Positions 1-5,989 of a stretch of DNA of 16,228 nucleotides are shown here, piece by piece (position 1 is the stretch's first letter; every line of letters begins with the position of its first letter). Location of the stretch: contig WREM01000006.1 in assembly GCA_009779335.1 (NCBI GenBank), forward strand, positions 1-16,228, given 5' to 3'. Under the pieces are notes generated by a model that saw only the letters and a program-made list of their open reading frames with translations, made no database searches and was not told where the DNA came from. Source of the DNA: Streptococcaceae bacterium (lineage in GTDB: Bacteria > Bacillota > Bacilli > Lactobacillales > Streptococcaceae). A program made the position numbers and the translations under genes.

Positions 1-180
1 ACTGGTGTTAAAATAATTTTTTATTTCAAAATCATTTTGAGCAAACCAGTTCTTGAATTGTTCAGCAGTTGGTGGTGTCTCTTTCAAATCAACAGAAGTA
101 TACTCTACACCTATTTTTTCAAGTGTAGATTTTGCTTTGCGACAGGTAGAACATTTAGGATACCAGTAAAAATTTATCAT
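1..180 (-). CDS. ArsC/Spx-family (arsenate reductase-like) protein, 3' end cut by window
   Basis: This is the first 60 codons of a thioredoxin-fold protein of the ArsC/Spx/YffB family. It reads in one frame from an ATG at 178-180 to the window edge. The N-terminus has YPKCSTCRKA, a CxxC pair at residues 10 and 13, on the usual first strand/helix, and the fragment ends in FNTS, a motif typical of the family. Family members are cytoplasmic thiol or glutathione-linked oxidoreductases, or RNA-polymerase-binding regulators. Which one this is cannot be told without the C-terminal half. It lies 33 nt after acpP, with the acpP terminator hairpin between them. No Shine-Dalgarno sequence is visible; an extended -10 box ends 6 nt before the ATG, so it may be transcribed as a leaderless mRNA. 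The second Cys at position 13 resembles Spx more than classical ArsC. Confidence 0.85.
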   Translation of the reverse strand, partial: MINFYWYPKCSTCRKAKSTLEKIGVEYTSVDLKETPPTAEQFKNWFAQNDFEIKNYFNTS

Positions 181-186
181 AAACCT

Positions 187-195
187 AGTGTAACA
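187..195 (-). promoter_or_regulatory. Extended -10 element, predicted leaderless promoter for the ArsC-like gene
   Basis: Minus-strand TGTTACACT (TG-N-TACACT) is followed by 6 nt (AGGTTT) and then the ATG at 180. No convincing -35 is seen. The start point expected about 7 nt after the -10 would fall on the A of the ATG. It lies directly behind the acpP terminator hairpin, which supports separate transcription. Motif-based only. Confidence 0.4.
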
Positions 196-218
196 AAAAA
201 TAGAACACTTGTCCTATT
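191..218 (-). terminator. Rho-independent terminator after acpP
   Basis: On the minus strand AATAGGAC and GTTCTATT form an 8-bp stem (one G-U pair) with loop AAGT, followed by TTTTGTTA. The acpP stop codon (214-216) lies inside the 5' arm, so translation to the stop would affect folding. Confidence 0.65.
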
Positions 219-435
219 TTTTTGCTTCAACATATTTAACTAAATCGCCAACAGTCTTAAGGTCTTCTTCTGTGTCAATTTCTACACCATATTCGTCTTC
301 GATATCATTGATGATTTGGAAAAGATCCAACGAATCAGCATCTATCTCATCAAAAGATGTTTCAAGTGTGATGGAATCTTTTTCTTTACCAAGCTCTTCT
401 GCAATAATGTCTTGCACTTTTTCAAATACTGTCAT
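214..435 (-). CDS. acpP: Acyl carrier protein
   Basis: The product is a 73-aa acidic helical carrier protein for fatty-acid synthesis in the cytoplasm. The DSL motif is visible as DADSLDLFQ, with the serine that receives 4'-phosphopantetheine at residue 35. Length and the surrounding MTVFEKVQ...VGDLVKYVE pattern match streptococcal/lactococcal ACPs. I chose the ATG at 435 because GGAGG (441-445) sits 5 nt upstream; an in-frame TTG at 447 would place the ribosome site inside the gene. It has its own promoter (476-504) and a terminator at its stop codon, so it is probably monocistronic. No other fatty-acid gene is in the window, so it could be the main fab ACP relocated or a second ACP. Confidence 0.93.
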   Translation of the reverse strand: MTVFEKVQDIIAEELGKEKDSITLETSFDEIDADSLDLFQIINDIEDEYGVEIDTEEDLKTVGDLVKYVEAKK

Positions 436-475
436 TTCTTCCTCCAAAGAATTATTCTAATTTTTTATATCATCT

Positions 476-504
476 ATTTTATTATTTTTCTCAGCTAAAC
501 ACAA
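476..504 (-). promoter_or_regulatory. Sigma-A-type promoter for acpP
   Basis: Minus strand TTGTGT (499-504), 17-nt spacer, TAAAAT (476-481). This gives a leader of about 35 nt that contains the GGAGG of acpP. Confidence 0.55.
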
Positions 505-555
505 GAAAAAAAATTATCCTGACATTTGATATATTTCACTAGTCAATTACGATTT

Positions 556-1182
556 TTAGAACCTTGGTGTAATCAAATAATCAGCTTGGGGGTATTTTGG
601 AGCATTGGTTTTCCCCCATGCAATTGCTTCAGGCATCGTCGCAAATAATTGAAAATCATACATCTTTGTTTTACTCATGATTGAGCAAGTGTAAGATTTT
701 GCATTCGGAACGGATGGAGGTGTAATTTCAGTCCCTTTATCTGGCCCTTGATTGCCACCTCCTGTATTATCTGTAGAAGAATTTCCATGAGTTGAATCCA
801 TATTATTTGAAGCTGATTTCCCATCTCCTACAGTTTGAGTTGCACTTTTACCATCGTTCCCTGGACCGTTAATTATCATGCCATTAACTGAATCATTTGA
901 ATTTTTGTTATTTCCACCAGATTGATTATCATTCCCATTTAAATATTTCGCTTCATAACTATTTCCACCCGCTGTCGCCTGTGATGATGCTGCAATATCC
1001 CTTGAATGATTAATCATCTTAACCTTGTCTTTATTAAGCAAAGCAAATACCAATAATGCAGCCGCACATAAAAATAGAAGACCCATCAAGGACATGAGTA
1101 GGCGTCTAAATTTTCTTTCTTTATCTTCTTTATTAGGAACAACGCCATGCCGTCCTTTACTTTTTTCCTTACCATTTTTCAT
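556..1182 (-). CDS. Single-pass membrane protein of unknown function with Gly/Asn/Ser-rich linker
   Basis: I do not recognise this 208-aa protein. Residues 1-27 are Lys/Arg-rich and probably cytoplasmic, residues 28-49 form one hydrophobic helix, and residues 60-155 are a low-complexity Gly/Asn/Ser/Asp region typical of an extended wall-spanning segment. Residues 160-208 are a more ordered C-terminal module with one Cys (SYTCSIMS) and aromatic residues. The charge pattern predicts N-in/C-out with the module outside. There is no LPxTG. The gene follows the CAP-protein gene but is separated from it by that gene's terminator, so it is probably transcribed alone. No Shine-Dalgarno sequence is seen; an extended -10 lies 6 nt before the ATG. 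Function is unknown; a wall-associated anchor or sensor is only a guess. Confidence 0.75.
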   Translation of the reverse strand: MKNGKEKSKGRHGVVPNKEDKERKFRRLLMSLMGLLFLCAAALLVFALLNKDKVKMINHSRDIAASSQATAGGNSYEAKYLNGNDNQSGGNNKNSNDSVNGMIINGPGNDGKSATQTVGDGKSASNNMDSTHGNSSTDNTGGGNQGPDKGTEITPPSVPNAKSYTCSIMSKTKMYDFQLFATMPEAIAWGKTNAPKYPQADYLITPRF

Positions 1183-1188
1183 ATTTTT

Positions 1189-1197
1189 ATTTTAGCA
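1189..1197 (-). promoter_or_regulatory. Extended -10 element, predicted leaderless promoter for the 208-aa protein
   Basis: Minus-strand TGCTAAAAT (TG-N-TAAAAT), then AAAAAT, then the ATG at 1182. The -35 position is only a T-run belonging to the upstream terminator. No ribosome binding site precedes the ATG, so the start point is expected at or beside the A of the ATG. Confidence 0.4.
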
Positions 1198-1211
1198 TAA
1201 TTTTTTATAAA

Positions 1212-1239
1212 AAAAAAGATAAATTTTCTTATCTTTTTT
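1212..1239 (-). terminator. Terminator after the CAP/LPxTG gene
   Basis: A perfect 11-bp inverted repeat (AAAAAAGATAA / TTATCTTTTTT) with a 6-nt loop lies 14 nt beyond the stop codon. It is A/T only apart from one G-C pair, so stability is modest, but T-runs on both sides allow termination in either direction. Confidence 0.6.
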
Positions 1240-1253
1240 GATTATCGCAATTC

Positions 1254-2060
1254 TTATTTAACAAATTTTTTGTTGATTACATAAGCTCCAGCAACAAGTG
1301 CTAATACTCCAAGTCCAACATATGGCAAACTTTTTACGATTTTTTCACCAGTATCAGGCAATGAACCTTTTGATGAAGATGAAGCATTAGCATTTGTCGC
1401 ATTTGATGTGTTAGCAGCAGATGTTCCTGATGCTCCATTAGATGCAGAACCGTTTGCTGCTACAGAATTAGTATTAGCGTTTGTTTTTCCACCGTTCAAT
1501 GCAACATCGTAAGCAGTTTCTGATACAACATAAGTGTAACCATCTGCTCCACGTGCAATACCGAATCCAATGCTATTAGCAAGTGTAGAACTCAAAGTAA
1601 GGTAGTGATCTTTTGTTCCAGAAGTTGCTGTTTTTTCAGCCCACCATGAATTGAGTCCTGTTTCGATATTTGTTGTAGCTACTGTGTTACGGTGTAAACA
1701 TTCTGGACCGTAAGCTGAAGTCCCAGATACATAAAGTGGTGAAGTGAAGAGTGATTGGTTAGCCCATGCTGGCATTCCGTGTTTCATATCAGAGTGATCA
1801 AATGTTGTTTGACCAGCAGCAAGTTCGTCTGCACGAGCTTGTGCCCATTTGTTTAAATCTGAGTTTAATGTAAGAGCAGGTTCTGATTTTCCGTCTGCTG
1901 CACGTAATTGATTAACATGATTCAACGCTGTTTGAAGATCTGCAGATGATGCAGATGTAGTAGCAGTAGGTGTAGCTGCGTGTACATTTGCCATTGGCAT
2001 TGATACTCCACCTAATAATGTTAATGAAAGAAGAGCAGCTGATATTAATTTTTTGTTCAA
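1254..2060 (-). CDS. Secreted CAP (SCP/PR-1) domain protein with LPxTG wall anchor
   Basis: This 268-aa surface protein has a signal peptide (residues 1-29, KK then a hydrophobic core, likely cleaved after VHA), a CAP domain at about 41-185, a Thr/Asn/Ala/Ser-rich linker (190-232) and a C-terminal sorting signal: LPDTG at 234-238, hydrophobic helix, then NKKFVK. LPDTG is a sortase A substrate motif, so the mature protein should be linked to peptidoglycan. CAP-cavity residues are visible: His89 in FDHS, Glu120 in YGPE and His152 in DHY. Bacterial CAP proteins are widespread but their activity is mostly unknown. I chose the TTG start because it gives an intact signal peptide and has GAGGAAA upstream; the next Met lies inside the signal peptide. 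It has its own promoter and terminator, so it is monocistronic. Confidence 0.9.
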   Translation of the reverse strand: MNKKLISAALLSLTLLGGVSMPMANVHAATPTATTSASSADLQTALNHVNQLRAADGKSEPALTLNSDLNKWAQARADELAAGQTTFDHSDMKHGMPAWANQSLFTSPLYVSGTSAYGPECLHRNTVATTNIETGLNSWWAEKTATSGTKDHYLTLSSTLANSIGFGIARGADGYTYVVSETAYDVALNGGKTNANTNSVAANGSASNGASGTSAANTSNATNANASSSSKGSLPDTGEKIVKSLPYVGLGVLALVAGAYVINKKFVK

Positions 2061-2106
2061 GTTGAATTTCCTCGCTTTTATAGTATTAATTTCTTAATCC
2101 AAACTT

Positions 2107-2135
2107 ATTATATTATTTTTTTATATTTTTTTCAA
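2107..2135 (-). promoter_or_regulatory. Strong sigma-A-type promoter for the CAP/LPxTG gene
   Basis: Minus strand TTGAAA (2130-2135), 17-nt A/T-rich spacer, perfect TATAAT (2107-2112). The leader is about 40 nt and ends in a GAGG ribosome site before the TTG start. Confidence 0.75.
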
Positions 2136-2158
2136 CAATTTTGTCATATTTGTACAAA

Positions 2159-2188
2159 AAAATACAGCTCCTGTTATTGCTATATTTT
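2159..2188 (-). terminator. Terminator after spx
   Basis: AAAATATAGC pairs with GCTGTATTTT (10 bp, one G-U) around a 10-nt loop, followed by a T-run. It starts 13 nt beyond the spx stop codon. Confidence 0.7.
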
Positions 2189-2200
2189 CACTATTATTCA

Positions 2201-2638
2201 TTATGCAGTGTATACCTGCTCTTCTTCTCTTTCTTTGTCAAATTGGCGAACATTTTCAAATGCTTCTTCTAATTCTACACGACGTACTTTTCGAGGCAAG
2301 AATTTGCGGACATCATCTTCATTATATCCTACCTGTAGTCGCTTATCATCCACGATAAGTGGACGACGGAGCAACGTTCTATTTTTATCGAAAAGCTCCA
2401 ACAATTCATTCATTGAAATTGTATCAAAATCGATCTTAAGTCGCTTGTAAGCCTGACTGCGTGTCGAGATGATGTCTTCTGTCCCCTCTTCCGTTAATGA
2501 GAGAATTTTAAGGAAATCTTCTTTTGAAACATCTCCTGTAATCAAATTAATTTCCTCATAATCCAACTCATGATTTTGCATCCACTCTACTGCTTTCTTG
2601 CATGAACTGCATGATTGTACTGTATAAACTTTTATCAT
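2201..2638 (-). CDS. spx: Spx-family redox-responsive transcription regulator
   Basis: This 145-aa ArsC-fold protein matches Spx, which binds the RNA polymerase alpha C-terminal domain and redirects transcription under thiol or cell-wall stress. Visible features are the CSSC redox switch (Cys10, Cys13), the conserved Gly52 in EEGTED needed for alpha contact in the Bacillus protein, RRPLI at 91-95, and a charged C-terminal tail. The length slightly exceeds the usual 131-135 because of an extended Glu-rich C-terminus, where ClpXP recognition normally occurs. The ATG at 2638 has AAAGGAAA upstream. It is transcribed alone from a consensus promoter and closed by its own terminator. Lactococci and streptococci carry several Spx paralogues; which one this is cannot be decided here. 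Confidence 0.93.
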   Translation of the reverse strand: MIKVYTVQSCSSCKKAVEWMQNHELDYEEINLITGDVSKEDFLKILSLTEEGTEDIISTRSQAYKRLKIDFDTISMNELLELFDKNRTLLRRPLIVDDKRLQVGYNEDDVRKFLPRKVRRVELEEAFENVRQFDKEREEEQVYTA

Positions 2639-2689
2639 AATAAATTTCCTTTCTTTTAGTTATTATTTTATTTTAATGTTTATAATGAT

Positions 2690-2718
2690 ATTTTAATATA
2701 AAAAAATAGATTTGTCAA
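2690..2718 (-). promoter_or_regulatory. Consensus promoter for spx
   Basis: Minus strand TTGACA (2713-2718), 17-nt spacer, TAAAAT (2690-2695). The leader is about 45 nt. It lies directly behind the alr terminator. Confidence 0.75.
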
Positions 2719-2751
2719 ATGAAAATCTAATTTTTTTATCATTTATAGCAA

Positions 2752-2775
2752 AAAAGCCATATTCCTATGACTTTT
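2752..2775 (-). terminator. Terminator of the tdk-prfA-prmC-alr operon
   Basis: AAAAGTCATA and TATGGCTTTT form a 10-bp stem (one G-U) with a GGAA tetraloop and a T-run, beginning 2 nt after the alr stop codon. Confidence 0.85.
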
Positions 2776-2777
2776 AT

Positions 2778-3884
2778 CTATTTATATATTCGATAAATGC
2801 GATCTGACAATAAACAAATGATTTCATAGTTTATCGTTTTTCTCCATTTGGCGATGTCATCAACCGTAATTTCTCTGTCTCCGTCTCGTCCAATAAGTGT
2901 AACAAGAGTCCCAATCGGATAGTATTTGTCGCATTTGATGGTCATTTGATCCATTGAGATACGCCCTACGATTTCTGCCTCTTGTCCATCAATCAGAACA
3001 TGAAAACCTTGCATCTCTCTTGTCCAGCCATCTGCATACCCTATAGAAACTGTCCCGATGTATGTTTCTTCACTGGCTTCAAAGGTTGCTCCATAACCTA
3101 CCGTCTCCCCTGCCTCTATTTTCTTCATGTGTGTAATTTCAGATTGAAGAGTTAATGCAGGCTCTAATTGATAAGGTAAGTCTATGAGAGTTCCACTGGG
3201 ATTAAGCCCGTACATAGCAATACCCAGTCTTTCAATGTCTTGCACTTGATTACTGTGCCATAGCCCTGCTGCAGAATTTGTCGAATGGATATATCTAGGA
3301 CGATAAGGGAGTTTTGACAATATATCTTCAAATTTTTCGGATTGCTCTTGAAGTTTGTCCGTATCTTTCTCATCTGCTGTTGCGAAATGAGTAAATATCC
3401 CTTCAATTTCAATACAATGTTGCTCTGCCAGTCTGTATATCTCATTTATCTCTTCTGTAGTCTTGACACCAATACGCCCCATTCCTGTATCTACCGCAAC
3501 ATGGACTTTCAACCCTGATAGGTCTGTTGTGCTTTCTTTAATGACTAATTCTAGCCATTCCACACTTGGAACTGTCAAAGTAATGTCCATGTCTCGTGCC
3601 AAGTCAGCATTGTCAGGCACAATCCCTGATAAAACAAGTAAAGGAAGTGTAATGTCATTATTTCTTAGCTCTAAGGCCTCATCCAAATTTGATATGCAAA
3701 AACCTTGAACATGACTTGCTACGGCCTGTGCAACCTTCACTGCACCATGCCCATAAGCATTAGCCTTCACCACAGCCCATATTTCTGGCTGTTTATCAAT
3801 GAAATGCTTATAATGTTCAATATTATTTCGTATAGCCTGCAAATGAATAATCGCAGGTGTATGACGATGAGGGGATGCTTTCAT
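2778..3884 (-). CDS. alr: Alanine racemase
   Basis: This 368-aa enzyme uses pyridoxal phosphate to interconvert L- and D-alanine for peptidoglycan and teichoic acid. The N-terminal TIM barrel carries the PLP lysine in VVKANAYGHG (Lys40). The C-terminal beta domain carries the catalytic tyrosine of the second subunit in VGYGATF (Tyr264) and the IGYADGW motif (Tyr283). These match Lys39, Tyr265 and Tyr284 of the Geobacillus enzyme. The ATG at 3884 has AGGAG upstream. It is the last gene of the operon, ending in a strong terminator. A remnant frame of a former prmC end runs into its start codon with an ATGA overlap, suggesting that alr was once translationally coupled to prmC. Its usual partner acpS is not in the window. 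Confidence 0.96.
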   Translation of the reverse strand: MKASPHRHTPAIIHLQAIRNNIEHYKHFIDKQPEIWAVVKANAYGHGAVKVAQAVASHVQGFCISNLDEALELRNNDITLPLLVLSGIVPDNADLARDMDITLTVPSVEWLELVIKESTTDLSGLKVHVAVDTGMGRIGVKTTEEINEIYRLAEQHCIEIEGIFTHFATADEKDTDKLQEQSEKFEDILSKLPYRPRYIHSTNSAAGLWHSNQVQDIERLGIAMYGLNPSGTLIDLPYQLEPALTLQSEITHMKKIEAGETVGYGATFEASEETYIGTVSIGYADGWTREMQGFHVLIDGQEAEIVGRISMDQMTIKCDKYYPIGTLVTLIGRDGDREITVDDIAKWRKTINYEIICLLSDRIYRIYK

Positions 3885-3949
3885 TGTTTTCTCCTATTTT
3901 GAGTTACACTTATCATTCTATCCTTACCAAATTTGAAGCCAATTTTAAC
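3881..3949 (-). pseudogene. Remnant of a former prmC 3' end
   Basis: Between the 181-aa gene and alr, one minus-strand frame reads FGKDRMISVT, which repeats the FGKDRM motif near the end of the PrmC encoded at 4505-5326. The frame stays open to a TGA at 3881-3883 that overlaps the alr ATG as ATGA. The central 18 bp (3914-3931) are identical to 4520-4537 in prmC. I infer that this is the original prmC tail, displaced when the 181-aa gene was inserted. Confidence 0.55.
3914..3931. repeat. 18-bp direct repeat, copy 1 (alr side)
   Basis: It is identical to 4520-4537 and in the same orientation. Together the two copies bracket the 181-aa membrane-protein gene at a period of 606 bp. The repeated sequence codes for FGKDRM, the conserved PrmC C-terminus. 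Confidence 0.85.
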
Positions 3950-3962
3950 TCCAAATGATATT

Positions 3963-4508
3963 TTATTTCCGTTTTATCCATTCAGTTCGAACAAGATTAT
4001 AAAGCTCCTCAGATTTTATATCTGCCATATTACATCCAATTTTGAAGACTAGATTTGTCTTATTTTTTGATGCTTTCTTATATTTAAATATATTTCCAAC
4101 ATAAATGGGTATATTACTTATAGTATTTGAATTTGTAGTTTTTCTCCGAGTCCCTGTATTTACTGGACCTCCTATACCTCCATACCCTACCCATTTTCTA
4201 TCAAACTCTATACTCCTAATATCAGACCAAAAAATCAAACCTATTTTTTTCTTTGGGATATAAAGCATTCCTTTATCATTTAATATAAGGAACGTTTTAT
4301 TTCTTCGTAAAAATCCAAGGGTAATTAGAAAAATACCAAAAATGTAAAAAAATGAAAATAGTATAAACACTTGTAAAATTTCAGAACTCATAGGTGCCGT
4401 AAAGATTAGAAAATTAAGTACGATACCAATTCCTAAACAGATAGATCCTGAAACAACACCGTATTTCCATCTATACTTTATTTCTATTTGTTCATTTTGC
4501 TCCTTCAT
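3963..4508 (-). CDS. STM3941-like two-helix membrane protein, probable inserted cassette gene
   Basis: This 181-aa protein has a charged N-terminus, two hydrophobic helices (about 17-38 and 44-66), then a soluble part beginning FLILNDKGMLYIPKKKIGLIFWSDI. That part resembles the PH-like fold of the STM3941/YcxB-type families (ILNDKG... WSDI). Function is unknown in these families. The ATG overlaps the prmC TGA as ATGA with only a weak GGTGG upstream, so translation is probably coupled to prmC. The gene sits between two 18-bp direct repeats of the prmC 3' end, and it is rich in AT and in Lys/Ile/Asn codons. It therefore looks like a later insertion into a prmC-alr junction. The family call is from memory and moderate in certainty. 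Confidence 0.75.
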   Translation of the reverse strand: MKEQNEQIEIKYRWKYGVVSGSICLGIGIVLNFLIFTAPMSSEILQVFILFSFFYIFGIFLITLGFLRRNKTFLILNDKGMLYIPKKKIGLIFWSDIRSIEFDRKWVGYGGIGGPVNTGTRRKTTNSNTISNIPIYVGNIFKYKKASKNKTNLVFKIGCNMADIKSEELYNLVRTEWIKRK

Positions 4509-5326
4509 TTGATAACCACCATTCTATCCTTACCAAAACTATCTTGAACAATCTGGACTTGTTTATCTGGAAATGCTTGCTCAAAGAGAGCTTGAACTGC
4601 TTGACCCTGTTTATAACCTATTTCCAAATATATTTTCCCATCTTCTGCTAAATATTCTTTAGCTTGATGAGCTAATTCTCTATAAATAGCTAGCCCTTCA
4701 TCAGTAGCATAGAGTGCCCTATCAGGTTCATATAGCTTGACAGATTGATCCATTTCCTTGTCATCAAAGGCAATATAAGGGGGATTTGACGCTATAATAT
4801 CATATTTTTCATTGATATTTGAGAAAAGATCAGATTGTATGAATTGAACCTGCAAGCCAAGATTTTCAGCATTCTCTTGGGCAACTGTCAGAGCATCATT
4901 GGAAATATCTGATAAAGTCATTTGCCAATCTGGACAAGCGTGCTTCAAGCTTAATCCAATCGCCCCAGAGCCTGTACCCATGTCAAGAATTTTAAGTGAG
5001 TTCTTTTTATTTTCACCACGAATCTTCTCAACCAACTCTTCCGTCTCAGGTCGAGGGATAAGCACACGCTCATCAACCTTAAATTCTAAATCACAAAACT
5101 CTGCATGACCGACAATATATTGAGGTGGCTCATGCTTAATCAGACGAGTGAAAATCCCTTCAAGCTGAGCAGAGATTTCAACCGTCGATTCTTGGCGGAC
5201 CAAGTTCAGCCAATCCAGTTTACTCATCTTATGCAATCTACGATAAGTAAATTCAAAGGCAAAAGCTTCAACTCCTGCTGCTTCCAGTTGATTTTCGTAC
5301 TCTTTAATTTTTTGAATGATGAGCAT
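4505..5326 (-). CDS. prmC: Peptide chain release factor N5-glutamine methyltransferase
   Basis: PrmC (HemK) uses S-adenosylmethionine to methylate the glutamine of the GGQ motif in release factors, which speeds peptide release. The 273-aa protein has a helical N-terminal domain (1-90), a Rossmann SAM site DMGTGSG (115-121), and the hallmark NPPY (181-184) that binds the target glutamine side chain. Length is normal. It lies downstream of prfA, as is usual, but with a 213-aa gene between them. The ATG at 5326 follows the TAA of that gene by 1 nt, with no clear ribosome site, so coupling is likely. Its last codons contain an 18-bp sequence that recurs near alr, so the present C-terminus may have been rebuilt after an insertion. 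Confidence 0.95.
   Translation of the reverse strand: MLIIQKIKEYENQLEAAGVEAFAFEFTYRRLHKMSKLDWLNLVRQESTVEISAQLEGIFTRLIKHEPPQYIVGHAEFCDLEFKVDERVLIPRPETEELVEKIRGENKKNSLKILDMGTGSGAIGLSLKHACPDWQMTLSDISNDALTVAQENAENLGLQVQFIQSDLFSNINEKYDIIASNPPYIAFDDKEMDQSVKLYEPDRALYATDEGLAIYRELAHQAKEYLAEDGKIYLEIGYKQGQAVQALFEQAFPDKQVQIVQDSFGKDRMVVIK
4520..4537. repeat. 18-bp direct repeat, copy 2 (inside prmC 3' end)
   Basis: It is identical to 3914-3931 and covers the codons for FGKDRM near the end of prmC. The two copies resemble left and right junctions of an element that restores the 3' end of its target gene. Confidence 0.85.
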
Positions 5327-5327
5327 A

Positions 5328-5969
5328 TTATTGTATTACATCTTTGGATTGTTTTTCTTTTGCTATTTTCCAGAAGAAAAATGTAAAGAAGAGGAAGGCA
5401 ATGTCAAAAATAATGTCATTCATAAAATTAAGAGTTCCTCCTAAACCATATACTAAGCCTGCCTTGTCTCCATAGGTTATACTTACATGGAAATCAAGAA
5501 GAAGAATATGCCAATTTGTACTGATGATATTTAAAACAAAATCGACACCAATATAAATCCAAAGTAAAATAAAAACCCAAACTTGTCTTTTTTTCATAAG
5601 ACTTTGAACAATAACGAGTGCACCTGACACGATATTTACACATCCCCAAACATAACTTACCCAAGTGACATGTTGTGAAAATAGCAATCTAATTAAAAGG
5701 TAAATAACAGGAAACACTATCAATGCAATTCCAAATACAACTAACCAAGATTTTGATTTTCGTCTAGTAATAAGTAGATAGATACCATAAAATAACAAAT
5801 GAATACTATATACAAGCAATACCACAGATAGTGTATTGCTTCCCTGCTTAATTATCCAATTTCCTATCATATAACAAAGTTCAGTTATAACAGATAATAA
5901 CCAAACAATAATTATTAATATCCCTGCTGTAATTGCAAATCCTGTTTTTCTTTTTTCTATATTTTCCAT
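5328..5969 (-). CDS. Polytopic membrane protein of unknown function
   Basis: I do not recognise this 213-aa protein. It has about six hydrophobic segments (roughly 12-35, 44-67, 74-96, 104-122, 130-150, 185-206) with short Lys/Arg-rich loops such as TRRKSKS and MKKRQ, and a charged cytoplasmic C-terminus (KIAKEKQSKD). No catalytic or transport motif is visible. It starts 20 nt after the prfA stop and ends 1 nt before the prmC start, with only a weak GAAG upstream. It is therefore embedded in an operon where prfA and prmC are normally adjacent. Its AT-rich composition and position suggest acquisition or lineage-specific insertion. No repeats were found at its edges. Confidence 0.75.
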   Translation of the reverse strand: MENIEKRKTGFAITAGILIIIVWLLSVITELCYMIGNWIIKQGSNTLSVVLLVYSIHLLFYGIYLLITRRKSKSWLVVFGIALIVFPVIYLLIRLLFSQHVTWVSYVWGCVNIVSGALVIVQSLMKKRQVWVFILLWIYIGVDFVLNIISTNWHILLLDFHVSITYGDKAGLVYGLGGTLNFMNDIIFDIAFLFFTFFFWKIAKEKQSKDVIQ

Positions 5970-5989
5970 TTTATATTTCTTCTATTTTA

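Noticed and set aside
219..224. Match TPFKEN at Fic residues 219-224 as an inhibitory motif (numbers are residues, not bases)
   Set aside because: It lies directly after the active-site helix within the core fold, not in a terminal inhibitory helix, so it is probably chance.
520..545. Possible FabT operator upstream of acpP (ATTTGATATATTTCA)
   Set aside because: Only one half matches TTTGA; the other arm is TTTCA instead of TCAAA, and it lies upstream of the chosen promoter. Too weak to call.
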